Assembly: GCA_003024985.2 (NCBI GenBank)
Contig: PXIH01S0026014.1
Length of the DNA stretch: 10,280 bases
Reading direction: 5' to 3' (one strand)
DNA from: Euperipatoides rowelli
Lineage: Eukaryota; Onychophora; Udeonychophora; Euonychophora; Peripatopsidae
Made by a program: the position numbers and the translations under genes. Positions 1 through 9,217 of this stretch are shown one piece after another; the first letter of the stretch is position 1, and each line of letters begins with the position of its first letter. The notes beneath the pieces are model-generated. The model saw nothing but the letters and a program-made list of their open reading frames with translations, made no database searches and was not told where the DNA came from.

Positions 1-299
1 ATACTGAAAAACCTTTGATCTATGTATAAAACATGAAGATCAATTAAAATATGATGTATTTACAATATTTCGTTTTTATAGCTAAAATGAAAAATTAACA
101 ACTCTAGATATAATGTTTAAAAAAAACTATTTTTTAAAAAATACTATCCAGTGATAACTTTTTTTGGGGGGCAGGAAATATATCAAATTTCAAAAGATAA
201 ATCGAGAGAGCAGACAATATATTAAAATTTTGGAGGAAATGTCCTGCCATATTCTTATAGCGTCTGGATCTCAGACTTACCATTGTCATCCAGTCTAAA

Positions 300-358
300 A
301 ACAGCCAATCAGAGGTCAGCTTGCATTGTATCTGCAAGCCGACCTCTGATTGGTTGTT
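300..358. repeat. Long near-perfect hairpin inside the MITE-like element
   Basis: The arms 300-325 and 333-358 are inverted repeats of 26 bp with two mismatches, separated by a 7-nt loop (TTGTATC). The arm core is CCAATCAGAGGTC / GACCTCTGATTGG. It is markedly less AT-rich than the surrounding DNA and would form a stable stem in single-stranded DNA or RNA. It lies fully inside the terminal repeats of the 260-496 element. It may be a nested foldback or a structural core of the element. No RNA function is shown. Confidence 0.85.
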
Positions 359-380
359 ATTTTATTTATTTGTTTTTTAA

Positions 381-480
381 TATTTAAGTTGGGGTTAGGT
401 TCAATGTGTGGTTAAGGTTAGAAATCCTTTAATTTGCTATTATTCATGTTGGAGTTAGGGTCAGTGTATGGTTAAAGTTG
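381..480. repeat. Two-copy 40-bp repeat at 60-bp period with telomere-like core
   Basis: Positions 381-420 and 441-480 align without gaps at about 32 of 40 bases, exactly 60 bp apart. Both carry the pattern TTGGRGTTAGGKTCARTGTRTGGTTAARGTT. The core GGGTTAGG resembles a metazoan telomere unit but occurs once per copy, so it is not a telomeric array. The 20 bp between the copies are not conserved. The repeat sits in the right half of the 260-496 MITE-like element. Confidence 0.75.
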
Positions 481-498
481 TAGGTGATCCAGACGCTA

Positions 499-2609
499 GT
501 CAATATTGTTGCTAAATTTAAAGTACGCCTAATTTCAAGTAATATAGCATGTTGTTGTTGAAGTAAAAATGGTTTTAAAAAATTAATGAAGGTAATATAC
601 CTTATTCAGTATATCAATTTGCATTTTATTTGGAATAAAATAATAGACTACCAGTACTCCATATTCTCTGTACAGCATCTCTCAACTTCAATGGAAATAT
701 TTCTTTCCTTCAAAAACATCCAAATAAAAAAAAGTTTTTATTTGCAGTAATCAATAATCCAATTAAATATGTGTCAGAATACATTGTTATGTTCATGGGT
801 TCTTTCAGGGGAAAAGCAGTATATATTTTTTTAGAAATTTTGAGTTTTTGCTGTTCAAAAAAAAATTACAAAAAAAAAAAATTGAACAGGTCCCATGGAT
901 TTTTGTGCATATTTTGAAAACACAGGTTAGCTGCTTCTGAAACACATTTTTGTTTTTCAAATATGTCAGGAAGGAAGGCGTTACAGTAATTTTAAATATA
1001 GCAATAAATAACAATTCTTGAAACTTGTAAATAAAAATTGTGTATGGTTCCTCCTCCGATGAGATTCCATAAAAATAACAGTATATTTAAATATATACTG
1101 TATATAATGGGCTATTGATTTTTGTATATATAATCTTGGGATGTTATTGAAGGAAATAAATATTGCCCACTAAATGTGATGAGTTTGACCAAATTACAGT
1201 ATATAATTGTGACCATTGAATGACAGCCACTATTTTCATCCTTCAACCCAGTCCCATAAAGATGATATATTTTGATACTCCATTAAAGTAAAATGTATGG
1301 AGAAAAATAAAAATGTGGGATGTCAAATAAACCATGGGAGAAATTAATCAGTTGTTAGCAAGGGCGTGGCTGAAGGAGGAAGGTTGGAGGAATTTTTTTA
1401 ATATTTTTTTCAGACATCATTTCATATATGTGACCATTTAAATGTTTCTGGATGATTTTAAGGACGGTCATGTCCGCATTATTTCAATATTGCCTGAACT
1501 TCTCAGAAAACGGCTCCTAAATCACTATAATATGATTTTTTTTAAAATCACTTCCAATCTGTAAGTATTATTGTATGGTAAAGATATACTAGTATAAGCA
1601 ATATTTTATTACAGTAGATGTGTTAGAAAACATTGGTATTATGTGAACTAAATAAATGTACAAAATAGTACACTCATCTTTATACATAAAATTACATAAA
1701 ATCTTTAATATTTAAGTTTTTTTATATTTAGTTAACATTTATATTCTTTGATTCTTGATGCTTTCTTTTGTTCTGAGTAATATGGTGGTGGCCAGTCTGC
1801 TTAAATTTTCTTTTTCATTTTTTTATAATTTCTTTACTTTTAATTATTCTCCATTTTATTTTATTTTTGTTATAGGTTTTTTTTCCTTTCTAACACAATA
1901 TTTCAATACTTATTTCTTTTACTATCTATAACTAACATTCTAAATACAATACCAGTACTGCTTGTTTAAAATATTATTAAACTAGTCATTCTTAGAATTA
2001 ATGCAACATGCTGTTATGCTGTTTTCAATCTTATACATTAGTTAAACTAATTTTTTTAAGGCTATATAACATACAGCAAATTATTTATGTTAGTTGTTTT
2101 TTTATTTATTTTATTGACACAAAAATTTAAACATTGATTTTTGCTAAATTTGTTTTTTTTAATGGCGGTATTGTGTGTTTAATTTCAGTTATAATATTTT
2201 ATTGTTGGCTAACCATTAGATATTTACATTCTAGATTGAGCATTAAATATAAAAAGTCCTTATTAGTGTTTTTCTTAGGAAATTTGGATACTCTGGTGGG
2301 GACCCATGTTCACATACACATCATTCCCTCCAATAGTTATTATTGTAAATTTTAAACAAAAATTACAGGTTGAGCTTAAATAAACATTTAAGACATCTTT
2401 TTAAAATTAGCATTGAGGTTTTTCTTTTATCCAATTAATAATATATATGAAATTTATTTAGAATTGGACCAATAGTTTATTAGATGTTGGAGGAGGAGGG
2501 GAGTACCGACAGACACATATCCTAAAACCTTTAACTCTGGCTTGTTTGGCCCTTAGGTTAAAAATTGAATATTAGTAGGCCTACGTTTTTTATATAATAG
2601 TACAGTATA
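499..2609. other. AT-rich non-coding stretch, no gene seen
   Basis: No reading frame on either strand shows recognisable protein content; the open stretches translate AT runs into F, K, N and I. Visible small features are a near-palindrome at 1078-1101 (ACAGTATAT-TTA-style centre), long T runs around 1380-1410 and 1790-1880, a less AT-rich strip at 2480-2560, and a perfect 10-bp palindrome GTAGGCCTAC at 2575-2584. It is most likely intron of the gene whose exon lies at 9218, or flanking intergenic DNA. Confidence 0.6.
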
Positions 2610-2640
2610 TACGAGGGCCTATTCAAAAGTTCCCGGAAAT
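2610..2640. mobile_element. Mariner-like terminal inverted repeat fragment
   Basis: TACGAGGGCCTATTCAAAAG followed by TTCCCGGAAA resembles the TA-CGAGG...TTCAAAAAGTTC style of mariner-family transposon ends, starting at a TA (2610-2611). The sequence to its right (2641-2760) is simple AT-rich DNA and encodes no transposase. The only candidate for a right end is the weak inverted match ...CTCGTA at 2982-2987 (reverse complement TACGAG, then little further identity), which would make a ~375-bp deletion derivative. The left-end similarity is recalled pattern, not a search result. Confidence 0.35.
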
Positions 2641-3621
2641 TCGAATTTTTAATTATTTATTTATTAAATATCATGTTTTATCATTTATTTATATTCTATA
2701 ATTTCTTTAATTATTAAAGAAATTTTTTTTTTAATTTTTTTAAACATTTACAGTATATGGTAAAAAAATATTTTTTTTAAATTTTAATAAGAATTAAGCA
2801 TTAAACCAATGTAAATTCTATTTAAAATCTTTTAATCATATTTTTTAAGTCAATAGAATAATAATAAAAAAACATTTGGCGTATTTAATTTATCTGCGTA
2901 AAAAGAGAGAGAGAAAAAAAAAGCTAAATCTTTTTCCTTAGTTGTTAAAAATAGTTAGGAAACTTGTCCATTGTGATGTTTCTCGTAATCACTGCCATAA
3001 ATTTGCTATTTACTACATCCAAAGTGACAAATTTTTTAAATTTTAATTATCTTTTCATTATTAAGGGTGGAAAAATTGACACGGAGAAATATTTTTTATA
3101 ACAAGTCTGAAACATGTCAACTTTATCTTAGTAAGAAATGATTGTGCTCTCAATGCATAGTGCTTGTGCTGACAGCTGGTATTTATCATTGTATGAAAAC
3201 CAATCATTAGATTACCAATAACTAGATTACTCTGAATCCAAAAAGGAGCACTGTGTCTCTTAACTTGTTATTATCTTTGTGAGAAATAGAGGGTCTTGCT
3301 ACTGTTGCTTCAAACTTGCAAACAATTGTTTTTTAAATTATCTTTTAGCAAATGTGTCTATCAGAAACTAACGCAATAGGTTGTCCTTTCTCATCATTCT
3401 TCTTATCATTTGTTATCAAACACGAGAGAGAGTGATGTTTTGCAAATCCTGTTAGGTGATAAAAAAGAAGTTAAAAGTTGGTAGGAAGTGCATAATATGA
3501 AAGCATAAAAAAAAAGATTTCATTCAGGGAAGCAGTTCTAATTTATGCTAATTAGATAATAACAGTAAATAATAGTAGCAGCATATCATAATTTTCAAAT
3601 TAAAAGAAAGTAAAGGAAAAG
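2641..3621. other. AT-rich non-coding stretch, no gene seen
   Basis: Positions 2641-2880 are almost pure A/T with long homopolymers. From about 2940 the sequence is more mixed, but all six frames are interrupted within a few dozen codons and none shows a recognisable domain. There is no RNA gene signature such as a tRNA A/B box pair. This is best read as intron or intergenic DNA. Confidence 0.55.
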
Positions 3622-3700
3622 TGTGATGTTGAAATTATTCGGAAAGAAGTTATCACCAGAAAGTCGATCATTAATTCCAGCCAAAATTATTCAGGGAGTT

Positions 3701-3745
3701 TATAAAGAACCGGTCGTTTTCAGCATTTCTATTTGTTTTTCAGAT
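3701..3745 (+). promoter_or_regulatory. Possible TATA box with initiator-like sites
   Basis: TATAAAG at 3701-3707 is followed by TTCAGCATT (3719-3727) and TTTCAGATG (3738-3746), both resembling the TCA-type metazoan initiator. Spacing from TATA to the candidate start is about 21 or 41 bp, neither being the ideal ~30. The surroundings (roughly 3622-3890) are less AT-rich than the flanks, and a block beginning TGTGATGTTG at 3622 has the look of an LTR start, but I find no matching CA end followed by a tRNA-primer site. It could be a solo LTR remnant, an alternative promoter or chance. Confidence 0.15.
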
Positions 3746-4078
3746 GAGTTGTACAGTAGTTTGTTAGTCTCGGGAGGATAGTCAGAGAGCTCAGCCACTG
3801 ACATTTCCTATATTTATAGAAGTTTTCAGATGAAACTACAGTTATTATTATAGTTACGTAACCCAAGCTGAACACCATTATTAGCAGATAATTTTTATAT
3901 TGTACTATATGTGATCATATTTATAAATCATTAGTATTGAAGCAGTGAAGCGCATGTATAGGATTATTTGCAAGCAAATAACTTTTTGTGCTACCACCCT
4001 CTTTTTGCAAATATTTTTATAAAATTTAAAGAACAATTATTGTAACCAGAGACTGTTTCCTATATTTTTATCAATCAT

Positions 4079-4204
4079 TGTGTCAAGCACTTCGGAAGAG
4101 GAGTTACCAAGGACCAGTAACAGTGAAAGAATTATGTACTCAGGATCTGAAAGTAACATCGAGTGTAACTATAGTTGATCAACAAGCACAGTGATCATGT
4201 GAGT
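4079..4204 (+). other. Codon-like patch ending in a strong splice-donor match
   Basis: GTGAGT at 4199-4204 matches all six intron bases of the donor consensus, after CAT. The sequence just upstream (4079-4198) is among the least AT-rich in the window. One frame reads a Ser/Glu-rich stretch containing SSTSEEELPRTSNSERIMYS and ends in TGA near 4175. Another frame is open to a TGA at 4190-4192. Neither frame reaches the donor uninterrupted, so it is not a coding internal exon as it stands. A non-coding first exon, or the leader of an old transposable element, would fit. The product is not recognised. Confidence 0.2.
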
Positions 4205-4392
4205 TATTGTATTATTTTATGAGAGAGTGTGAGCGGAAGATTATTTTGTAGAGTTGGATTTAGATAGGTTTATTTTTTTGTTTGTTTGTATTTTGTGGGG
4301 AAGAATGAACTCGTAGAGTTACAGTATTACAGGTATATAGGGTTAGCATTTAGTATTGTGTACATTTGCAATAGATACTTATTTCCGTGTTT

Positions 4393-4536
4393 TCATTGGG
4401 AATCTACATTGGGATAAGTCGTATATGAATACAACATGACCTCAAATTCCTGTATTTTGCTTCTCAAACGCTGAACATTATGATGTGTAACATCAATCAC
4501 AATACTGCAATTCCTCTTATTCAATGACTCCCTATT
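4393..4536 (-). pseudogene. Start of LINE ORF2 endonuclease domain, 3'-truncated
   Basis: The - strand frame directly following the ORF1 stop reads about 47 codons to a TGA at 4393-4395. It includes NVQRLRSKIQEFEV (about 4476-4435), which matches the opening block of apurinic-type LINE endonucleases, where the pattern N-x-x-x-L-R-x-K-I-x-E-L normally leads into PDI-x-x-L-x-E-x-W. Here it proceeds to TYPNVD and then stops. No later endonuclease motif (such as GDFN or SDH) is visible towards 3700. The piece is thus the N-terminal tip of ORF2, cut off near 4390. It continues the ORF1 frame through a single TGA. Confidence 0.55.
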
Positions 4537-5387
4537 TCAGCTGGTTGAAATAACGGGCCCCGACAGGGTCATAGCACCCTGGTCAAGATTAATGGACCTA
4601 GCAGACTCTTGTAATATTTTGTCAACAGAAACAGGCACAATAGCCAAGTCATTTAATTTCGGAACATTTTCCGTCATTTCAGATCTGGGAGATAACTTGC
4701 TGTTTTTTTTTAAAAAAAAAATCCTTTCAAAATTAATGCACTCATCCAAGTTGTAGAACATTAATACACAGTGTCATATTTTAGAATGGCTCTAACACTG
4801 TCTTTTTTAGCTGCAAACAAACAGTATATACTGTAGCTTTAATTTATCTCTTAAAGCCTGAGTCTTATCCGTAAAGTGTTCAGAAATATACATAGAGGTA
4901 TTTTTAAGCTGATAGAAATTTTCCAATATTTTGCATCTCATTTTGTAAGAAAGCAATTCTACCCCTATTGGTTTGTTTCCTCGTTTAGTACCCATTCTAC
5001 TCACCCTCTCAATATCCTTATCCAGCACAATATCAAGCTTATCTTTTATTAGATCTTTAACAATATTTTCTGTATCTCCAAGTTTCTCTTAAGCGATCAT
5101 TTTCCTTGACACCAAATAAGATTACATTAGATTTCCTGTCCAGCATTTCATTAAAATCCAACATTTTTTTCATAATACTATTTTCCTGTTCCAGATTTTT
5201 TAGCCTATTGTTTATATCCACCAGTTCAATATTTACATCCCGAAACGATCGGACAAGCAATCATCTCAAATCGTAAATTACTGAAATTTTCACATAAAGT
5301 TGTTGATTTTTTTTCATAGATTGCACTGATCAATTATCTGTTTCTGAAAATCTCAGTCTGTATATGGAATGTTGTAAAATCACTCAT
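4537..5387 (-). pseudogene. LINE ORF1 (coiled coil plus RRM-like nucleic-acid-binding protein), decayed
   Basis: ORF1 proteins of CR1/L2/Jockey-type LINEs bind element RNA and act as chaperones in retrotransposition. A plausible ATG (5387-5385) opens MSDFTTFHIQTEIF, interrupted by one TAA. A frame slip near 5256 leads into a short coiled-coil-like stretch (NRLKNLEQENSIMKKML), then RKSNVILFGVKEN (about 5140-5100), the beta-strand-like RNP block of this family. Another slip near 5080 leads into IERVSRMGTKRGNKPIGVEL, then KILENFYQLKNTSMYISE, also typical of the family. The C-terminus is split over further frames (AAKKDSVRAILKYD near 4785, then a last segment at 4761-4537). At least four frame disruptions and one stop make it non-functional. 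A 14-bp palindrome at 4821-4834 sits at one break and a T9A10 run at 4703-4721 near another. The family call rests on remembered motifs; the exact clade is not resolved. Confidence 0.75.
4821..4834. repeat. Perfect 14-bp palindrome interrupting LINE ORF1
   Basis: ACAGTATATACTGT reads the same on both strands. It falls where the ORF1 reading frame is lost, between the RRM-like part and the KKD-x-VRAIL block. It could be a small insertion into the element, or point changes that happened to create the word. Confidence 0.7.
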
Positions 5388-5629
5388 TTGATTTTGAAAA
5401 TATTATCAGTGTATGGTAAATTTGACTCGTCTTAATTTTGTTAATTTTATTTGGCTGCTATATTTTGGTTTGGCAATTTTTAATTTAAAATTATTGGGTA
5501 TTCATTGTTGTGACTGAAGTGTTATATTAATGATATGTTTAAGTATGTTCCCAATACTATAGGAAGATTTTATTTATTTATATACAAGGATATAATAAGC
5601 CTAAGCTTTTATCCCAAATACAGAAAATA

Positions 5630-5642
5630 TTTTTTTTTTTTT
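5630..5642 (-). repeat. Poly(A) run, probable LINE tail
   Basis: The + strand has 13 consecutive T, read as A13 on the - strand, about 300 bp downstream of the ORF2 stop at 5940. This is the position expected for the 3' terminus of the LINE copy. Homopolymers are common throughout this window, so the assignment is tentative. Confidence 0.4.
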
Positions 5643-5732
5643 ACAAAAGGGGAAAAATACATGTTGTAGTACTATAACTTACATGTACATAAATACATAA
5701 AAAATGTAAAAATATTATTTCTTATAAATATA

Positions 5733-5750
5733 TATACAGTATACTGTATA
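5733..5750. repeat. Perfect 18-bp palindrome, ACAGTATA family
   Basis: TATACAGTATACTGTATA is its own reverse complement. It lies in the putative 3' UTR of the LINE. It belongs to a dispersed set of ACAGTATA/TATACTGT words seen across the window; the next clearest is a perfect 14-bp form at 4821-4834. Confidence 0.8.
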
Positions 5751-5939
5751 ATAAACATACTCTATTAAAATAATTAAGAATAGACATACAGTATATATAA
5801 ATAAAGACAAATCTATATTCAAAATACCAATTAAAAATTAGAAAAAAATAGTCTATCAATAATACAATAAATATAAAAGTTATTCACTTTATTCCATTTT
5901 TTTTATATTTTTCTATTTACAAATAAAAAATAAAAGTTA

Positions 5940-7660
5940 TTAAATAAAATTATTAAAATTTATATTATCTTTAAGGTAAAGATCCAAGTTTTTCTTAAAA
6001 ATGGCCATTGTTGGAGATTGAACTAGATCTGAAGGCAAATTGTTCAATTTTTTTGCTATTCTATTTGAAAAAAAGTAATATCTATAAGGAGTATTATGAA
6101 GACTGTATCCTTAATTTATAAATATGTCCACGAGTAACAGAATCATTAACCTTAGTAAATAATTCTCTATCATTTTGTTCAATTACCACCAATTTAAAAC
6201 ATTGAATCAAATCCCCTCTATAGATTCTTTGTTGAGGGGTTAAAATGTTATAGTTTCTTAATATAATTAATCTTTCAGAATATATTTTATTGCTAAATCC
6301 ATAATTTTTTATGTATATTTTCTGAAAACCTTATTCAATGCCCCAACATCTGTAATGTTTCTAAAAAAAGGGATTATATGGCAGTAATCAATGATACCCT
6401 GAACATAACATTTATATATAGAGAACTACTGTAAATAAATGAACTGTCATAAGAGGAAAAACATAAAATACAATTACAAATCCCTGTGACATCCTGCCCC
6501 TGATACTATTACAATGTTCAGTAAAATTTAACCTATCATCGATTATAATTCCCAAATCTTTTACCCTTTGTATTTTTTCTATATTATGACCATCAAGCTC
6601 CAAATGCAGTTCCAAATTTCTCCCAAATGCCATATAGCCAGTCTTTGCATAGTTAATTACTAAGTTGTTCCTCTCACACCAGTAATGGATATTTTGTAAG
6701 TCTTTTTGTAACCCGATTACATCATTATTAGTTTTTTTTTTTTTATAATTTTTAGATCATCTGCATAAATGACTAAATTGGATTCTATCCCTTCGAATAT
6801 ATCTGCCATACTATGTTAAATAAATGAGCAGCTAAGAGAGTGCCTTGAGCCAATCCAACATTCAAAGGAAATTTTCTAGATAATTGATTATTCAATTTAA
6901 TCCTGTCAGACCTATCCTTTAAAAATTCATGTTCCCATTTTATGATTACTTTCTCAATTCCATATTTAGCCAGCTTGTTACACATCAATATATGGTTCAC
7001 TCTATCAAAAGCTCTTGATAGATATAAGTAAACAGTAATAACTGGGTTTCTGGTGTCACATAATTTGGTAATAAGATCCATAGAAAAAAAGTAGGTTATC
7101 TATACATCCCCTATTCTTTCTGAAGCCATATTGTCTATTCGATAAGATCTCTAGTCTTTCAATATCAATATTCAACTTTTTTTAGGAATACGTTTTCAGT
7201 AATCTTGCTCAGAGTACAAGTCAGAGATATTGGACGATAGTTATTTTTATTATTTCTATTATCTCGATTATATTTTGGAACAAAACGTGCCACTTTCCAT
7301 AAAGGAGGAATAAAACTATTTGGAAAACTCGAGAACCATAATATGAAATCCAAAAAAAAAATTTTAATTTAACTTCACAAAATTATAAGAGATCATGTCA
7401 GGCCCTCTTGTATTAGAGCTTTTTAATTTTCCCAATTCTATTTTCATTTCCTTTCTCAATATAAAACAAACCAGGATTATCATTATTCTCATTGATGATT
7501 AGTTTAGTTTCCATGGACATATCAAAAAATTTATTTTCGATGTCTAAAAAATGATTTGCAAAAATATCTATAATTTCTTCAGGATTTTCATAATTCACCC
7601 TATTTAATTCTTTGTACCATATTATTTTTTTGTCTTTGTTTTTACTTAAGAAATTTTATC
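5940..7660 (-). pseudogene. LINE ORF2 reverse transcriptase and C-terminal domain, inactivated
   Basis: This would copy LINE RNA at nicked target DNA. In - strand order the motifs are: linker NPEEIIDIFANHF (7580-7540); NTRGPDMIS (about 7410-7385); PPLWKVARFVP and NNYRPISLTC (7310-7225); NRQYGFRKNRG (about 7140-7108); motif A VYLYLSRAFDRVNH (7033-6992), whose usual catalytic Asp is Tyr (TAT, 7024-7022); motif B GLAQGTLL (about 6850-6830); motif C YADD (6767-6756), intact. Then come WCERNNLVIN, KDLGIIIDDRLNF (about 6562-6524), RGDLIQCF (about 6215-6190), TRGHIYKL (6136-6113) and FFSNRIAKKLNNLP (6080-6035), the usual C-terminal blocks. The protein is spread over all three frames with at least six frame changes, and no endonuclease domain precedes it. 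The RT identification is firm; the clade is inferred. Confidence 0.9.
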
Positions 7661-9076
7661 ATCTTATTACATAGACATATACTGTACAAAAAAAAATGTG
7701 TGTATAAACATTTTTTTGTATTGTTATTGGGGATTATAACACAAATTATTTTCTTTACTTCAAAAGCATTTTTGTTTGACAATAGCACTTGGAGTTGCCT
7801 AGTTTTTGAATATTTTATTTAAGTTATGCAAATAGACATTCATAAATTCAAACACACTAACTTTGCTTTGCTCATTCATCTTGCTCATAATAGACAGACA
7901 GACAAAGAACTAAAAAAGGGTACTTTGAAGTTATTTTTCTGCTTTTATTGGACCAATATTATAAGGCACATGAATCATTGTTAGAAACAAATGGAGATTC
8001 TTTTGATTGGAACCAACTTTTAATTTAAATATCCATATTCAAAAATCAAAGAATTAGAAATCTTTAATTGGGAAAAGCAAAATTTTAACTTTCACCAATT
8101 TTGACCATAAGTCCTTCACATTTAACTGAATGATTAATAGTGACATGAGCTTATTAAACATCTAATGATTAATTACTTTTCTTTATTAATATTGCTTTTG
8201 GGTAATCCTAGAAGAATTGCATAATAATATTCTTTTATTTTTCTTTTCAATTTTACAAACCAAATTTATTATTTAAAATAATGTTTGTTATTTTAATTGC
8301 CTTTATGACTCATACTGTCATAACTTACCATCCCCTTCTCCCTCCACTCTTAAAAAACACACACACAATATATACAGTATTTATTTCATTTACCTAAAAA
8401 TAACCAAATGAAGCACATTTTCCTGGATTTGGTAATTCCTAAGATTTTGTAAAAAAAAATTAATAAGTTTTTATGTTCGAACTTTATTTCAGTTCAAGTC
8501 AGTTATTAATTATAAATTTATTAAGAATTAGAATCAATATCAACTCCCCTAAAGTACGAACTTTATGGCAAACAATATCATTTCTCCTAAAGTTACAAAC
8601 TTTACTCTTTTATTATTGATTTTAAGTTTTAAATGTTCTGGACAATTTTCTTTTTTTTTTTAATATAGAAAAGTAGGCCTATAACTATTTATATTTCGGG
8701 TATTTTTTTATTTTTTAGTCGTAATTACCCTCCACCGGGCCTCTTATTTTTTAAATTTGATCTCCCCAGCTTTTATTAATATTGTTTTAGTTTGTTCTCT
8801 CCTCTTTTCTTATAGCCAATATGCTGTATATTGAAAGAATTTTCTAACAATTAAGAATTATTGATGGAGCAATCTTTTGACAGTAAATAATTTTTGAATA
8901 TTGTTGCAAAATATATTGCAATAAAATTGATGGTAGAAAATTATCATACTCATTTTTAGAAATTTTTTATAAAATTGATTACAAAATAAATTTTGTAAGA
9001 CACAATAGAATCATTTTCTAAAATTACAAACAAAAACATCACTTTTCTATTTATTCAACTGATTTTAATACCTACA
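7661..9076. other. AT-rich non-coding stretch, no gene seen
   Basis: No frame on either strand shows recognisable protein, and no RNA gene signature is visible. Small features include a short CA run at about 8357-8367, two related AAAG(T)-ACTTT boxes at 8545-8566 and 8583-8605 with a further GAACTTTAT copy near 8478, and TAGGCCTA at 8674-8681. It is most likely intron upstream of the 9218 exon. Confidence 0.6.
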
Positions 9077-9217
9077 CTACTTCTATTCCAAGTATTTTTT
9101 CTGTTTCTCTTTTTTGTTTTCTTTTTTTATTTGTTTTTTGTTATTCTTTTGTCTCTTTTTTCCTTTTCTATTATTTTTGTTTGATTTATTTGATGGAGTG
9201 AGTGTGCCATATTGCAG
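9077..9217 (+). promoter_or_regulatory. Long polypyrimidine tract and 3' splice site
   Basis: About 110 bases from 9077 to 9190 are overwhelmingly T and C, followed by a mixed segment (GATGGAGTGAGTGTGCCAT) and then ATTGCAG, with the AG at 9216-9217. The acceptor is chosen because the frame of the PHD-encoding exon is open from 9218, whereas an in-frame TGA lies at 9191-9193. Two other AG dinucleotides (in GGAGTGAG, 9196-9202) lie between the tract and the chosen acceptor, so a more upstream AG could compete. Confidence 0.75.

Larger units (their letters stand above)
260..496. mobile_element. MITE-like non-autonomous DNA transposon, TA target site
   Basis: The element starts GCGTCTGGATC (260-270) and ends with the exact reverse complement GATCCAGACGC (486-496), giving 11-bp perfect terminal inverted repeats. 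TA lies immediately outside both ends (258-259 and 497-498), as expected for a Tc1/mariner-type TA duplication. The outer flanks (CATATT left, CAATATT when the right side is reverse-complemented) are also weakly alike, so the true ends may be slightly further out. The 237-bp body encodes nothing. It holds a strong hairpin, a two-copy repeat and a subterminal imperfect hairpin (GTCTGGAT near 263, ATCCAGTC near 288). Small size, absence of coding capacity and TIRs with TA make a MITE the best reading. The superfamily is inference; no transposase partner is in the window. Confidence 0.7.
5630..7660 (-). mobile_element. 5'-truncated LINE (CR1/L2/Jockey-like), RT half with 3' end
   Basis: On the - strand this segment begins in the linker between endonuclease and RT, carries the RT and C-terminal domain, ends its reading frame at a TAA (5942-5940), and is followed by about 300 bp of AT-rich 3' UTR. 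A 13-base A run on the - strand (T run 5630-5642) is the best candidate for the tail. 5' truncation near 7660 is the usual outcome of target-primed reverse transcription. I could not identify target-site duplications around 5630 and 7660, which this group often lacks. Copy quality is poor, with many frameshifts. The boundaries are estimates: the 5' end is where coding similarity fades and the 3' end is the A run. Confidence 0.7.

Noticed and set aside
134-337. - strand 67-codon open frame
   Set aside because: It runs through the left half of the MITE-like element and half of its hairpin. It is explained by the repeat rather than by a gene.
391-480. Interstitial telomere array
   Set aside because: GGTTAGG occurs only once per 60-bp copy, and the copies lie inside a TIR-bounded element, so this is not a telomeric tandem.
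805-1014. - strand 69-codon open frame rich in F, K and N
   Set aside because: It translates poly-A/poly-T tracts and shows no recognisable motif.
2134-2355. + strand 73-codon open frame, hydrophobic N-terminus
   Set aside because: Its composition follows the AT-rich DNA (F, I, Y, L, K), with no domain, no supporting neighbours and no splice signals tied to it. The hydrophobic look comes from T runs.
3622-3890. Complete solo LTR
   Set aside because: The TG start is plausible, but there is no matching terminal CA with flanking duplication and no adjacent tRNA primer site, so it is kept only as a possibility.
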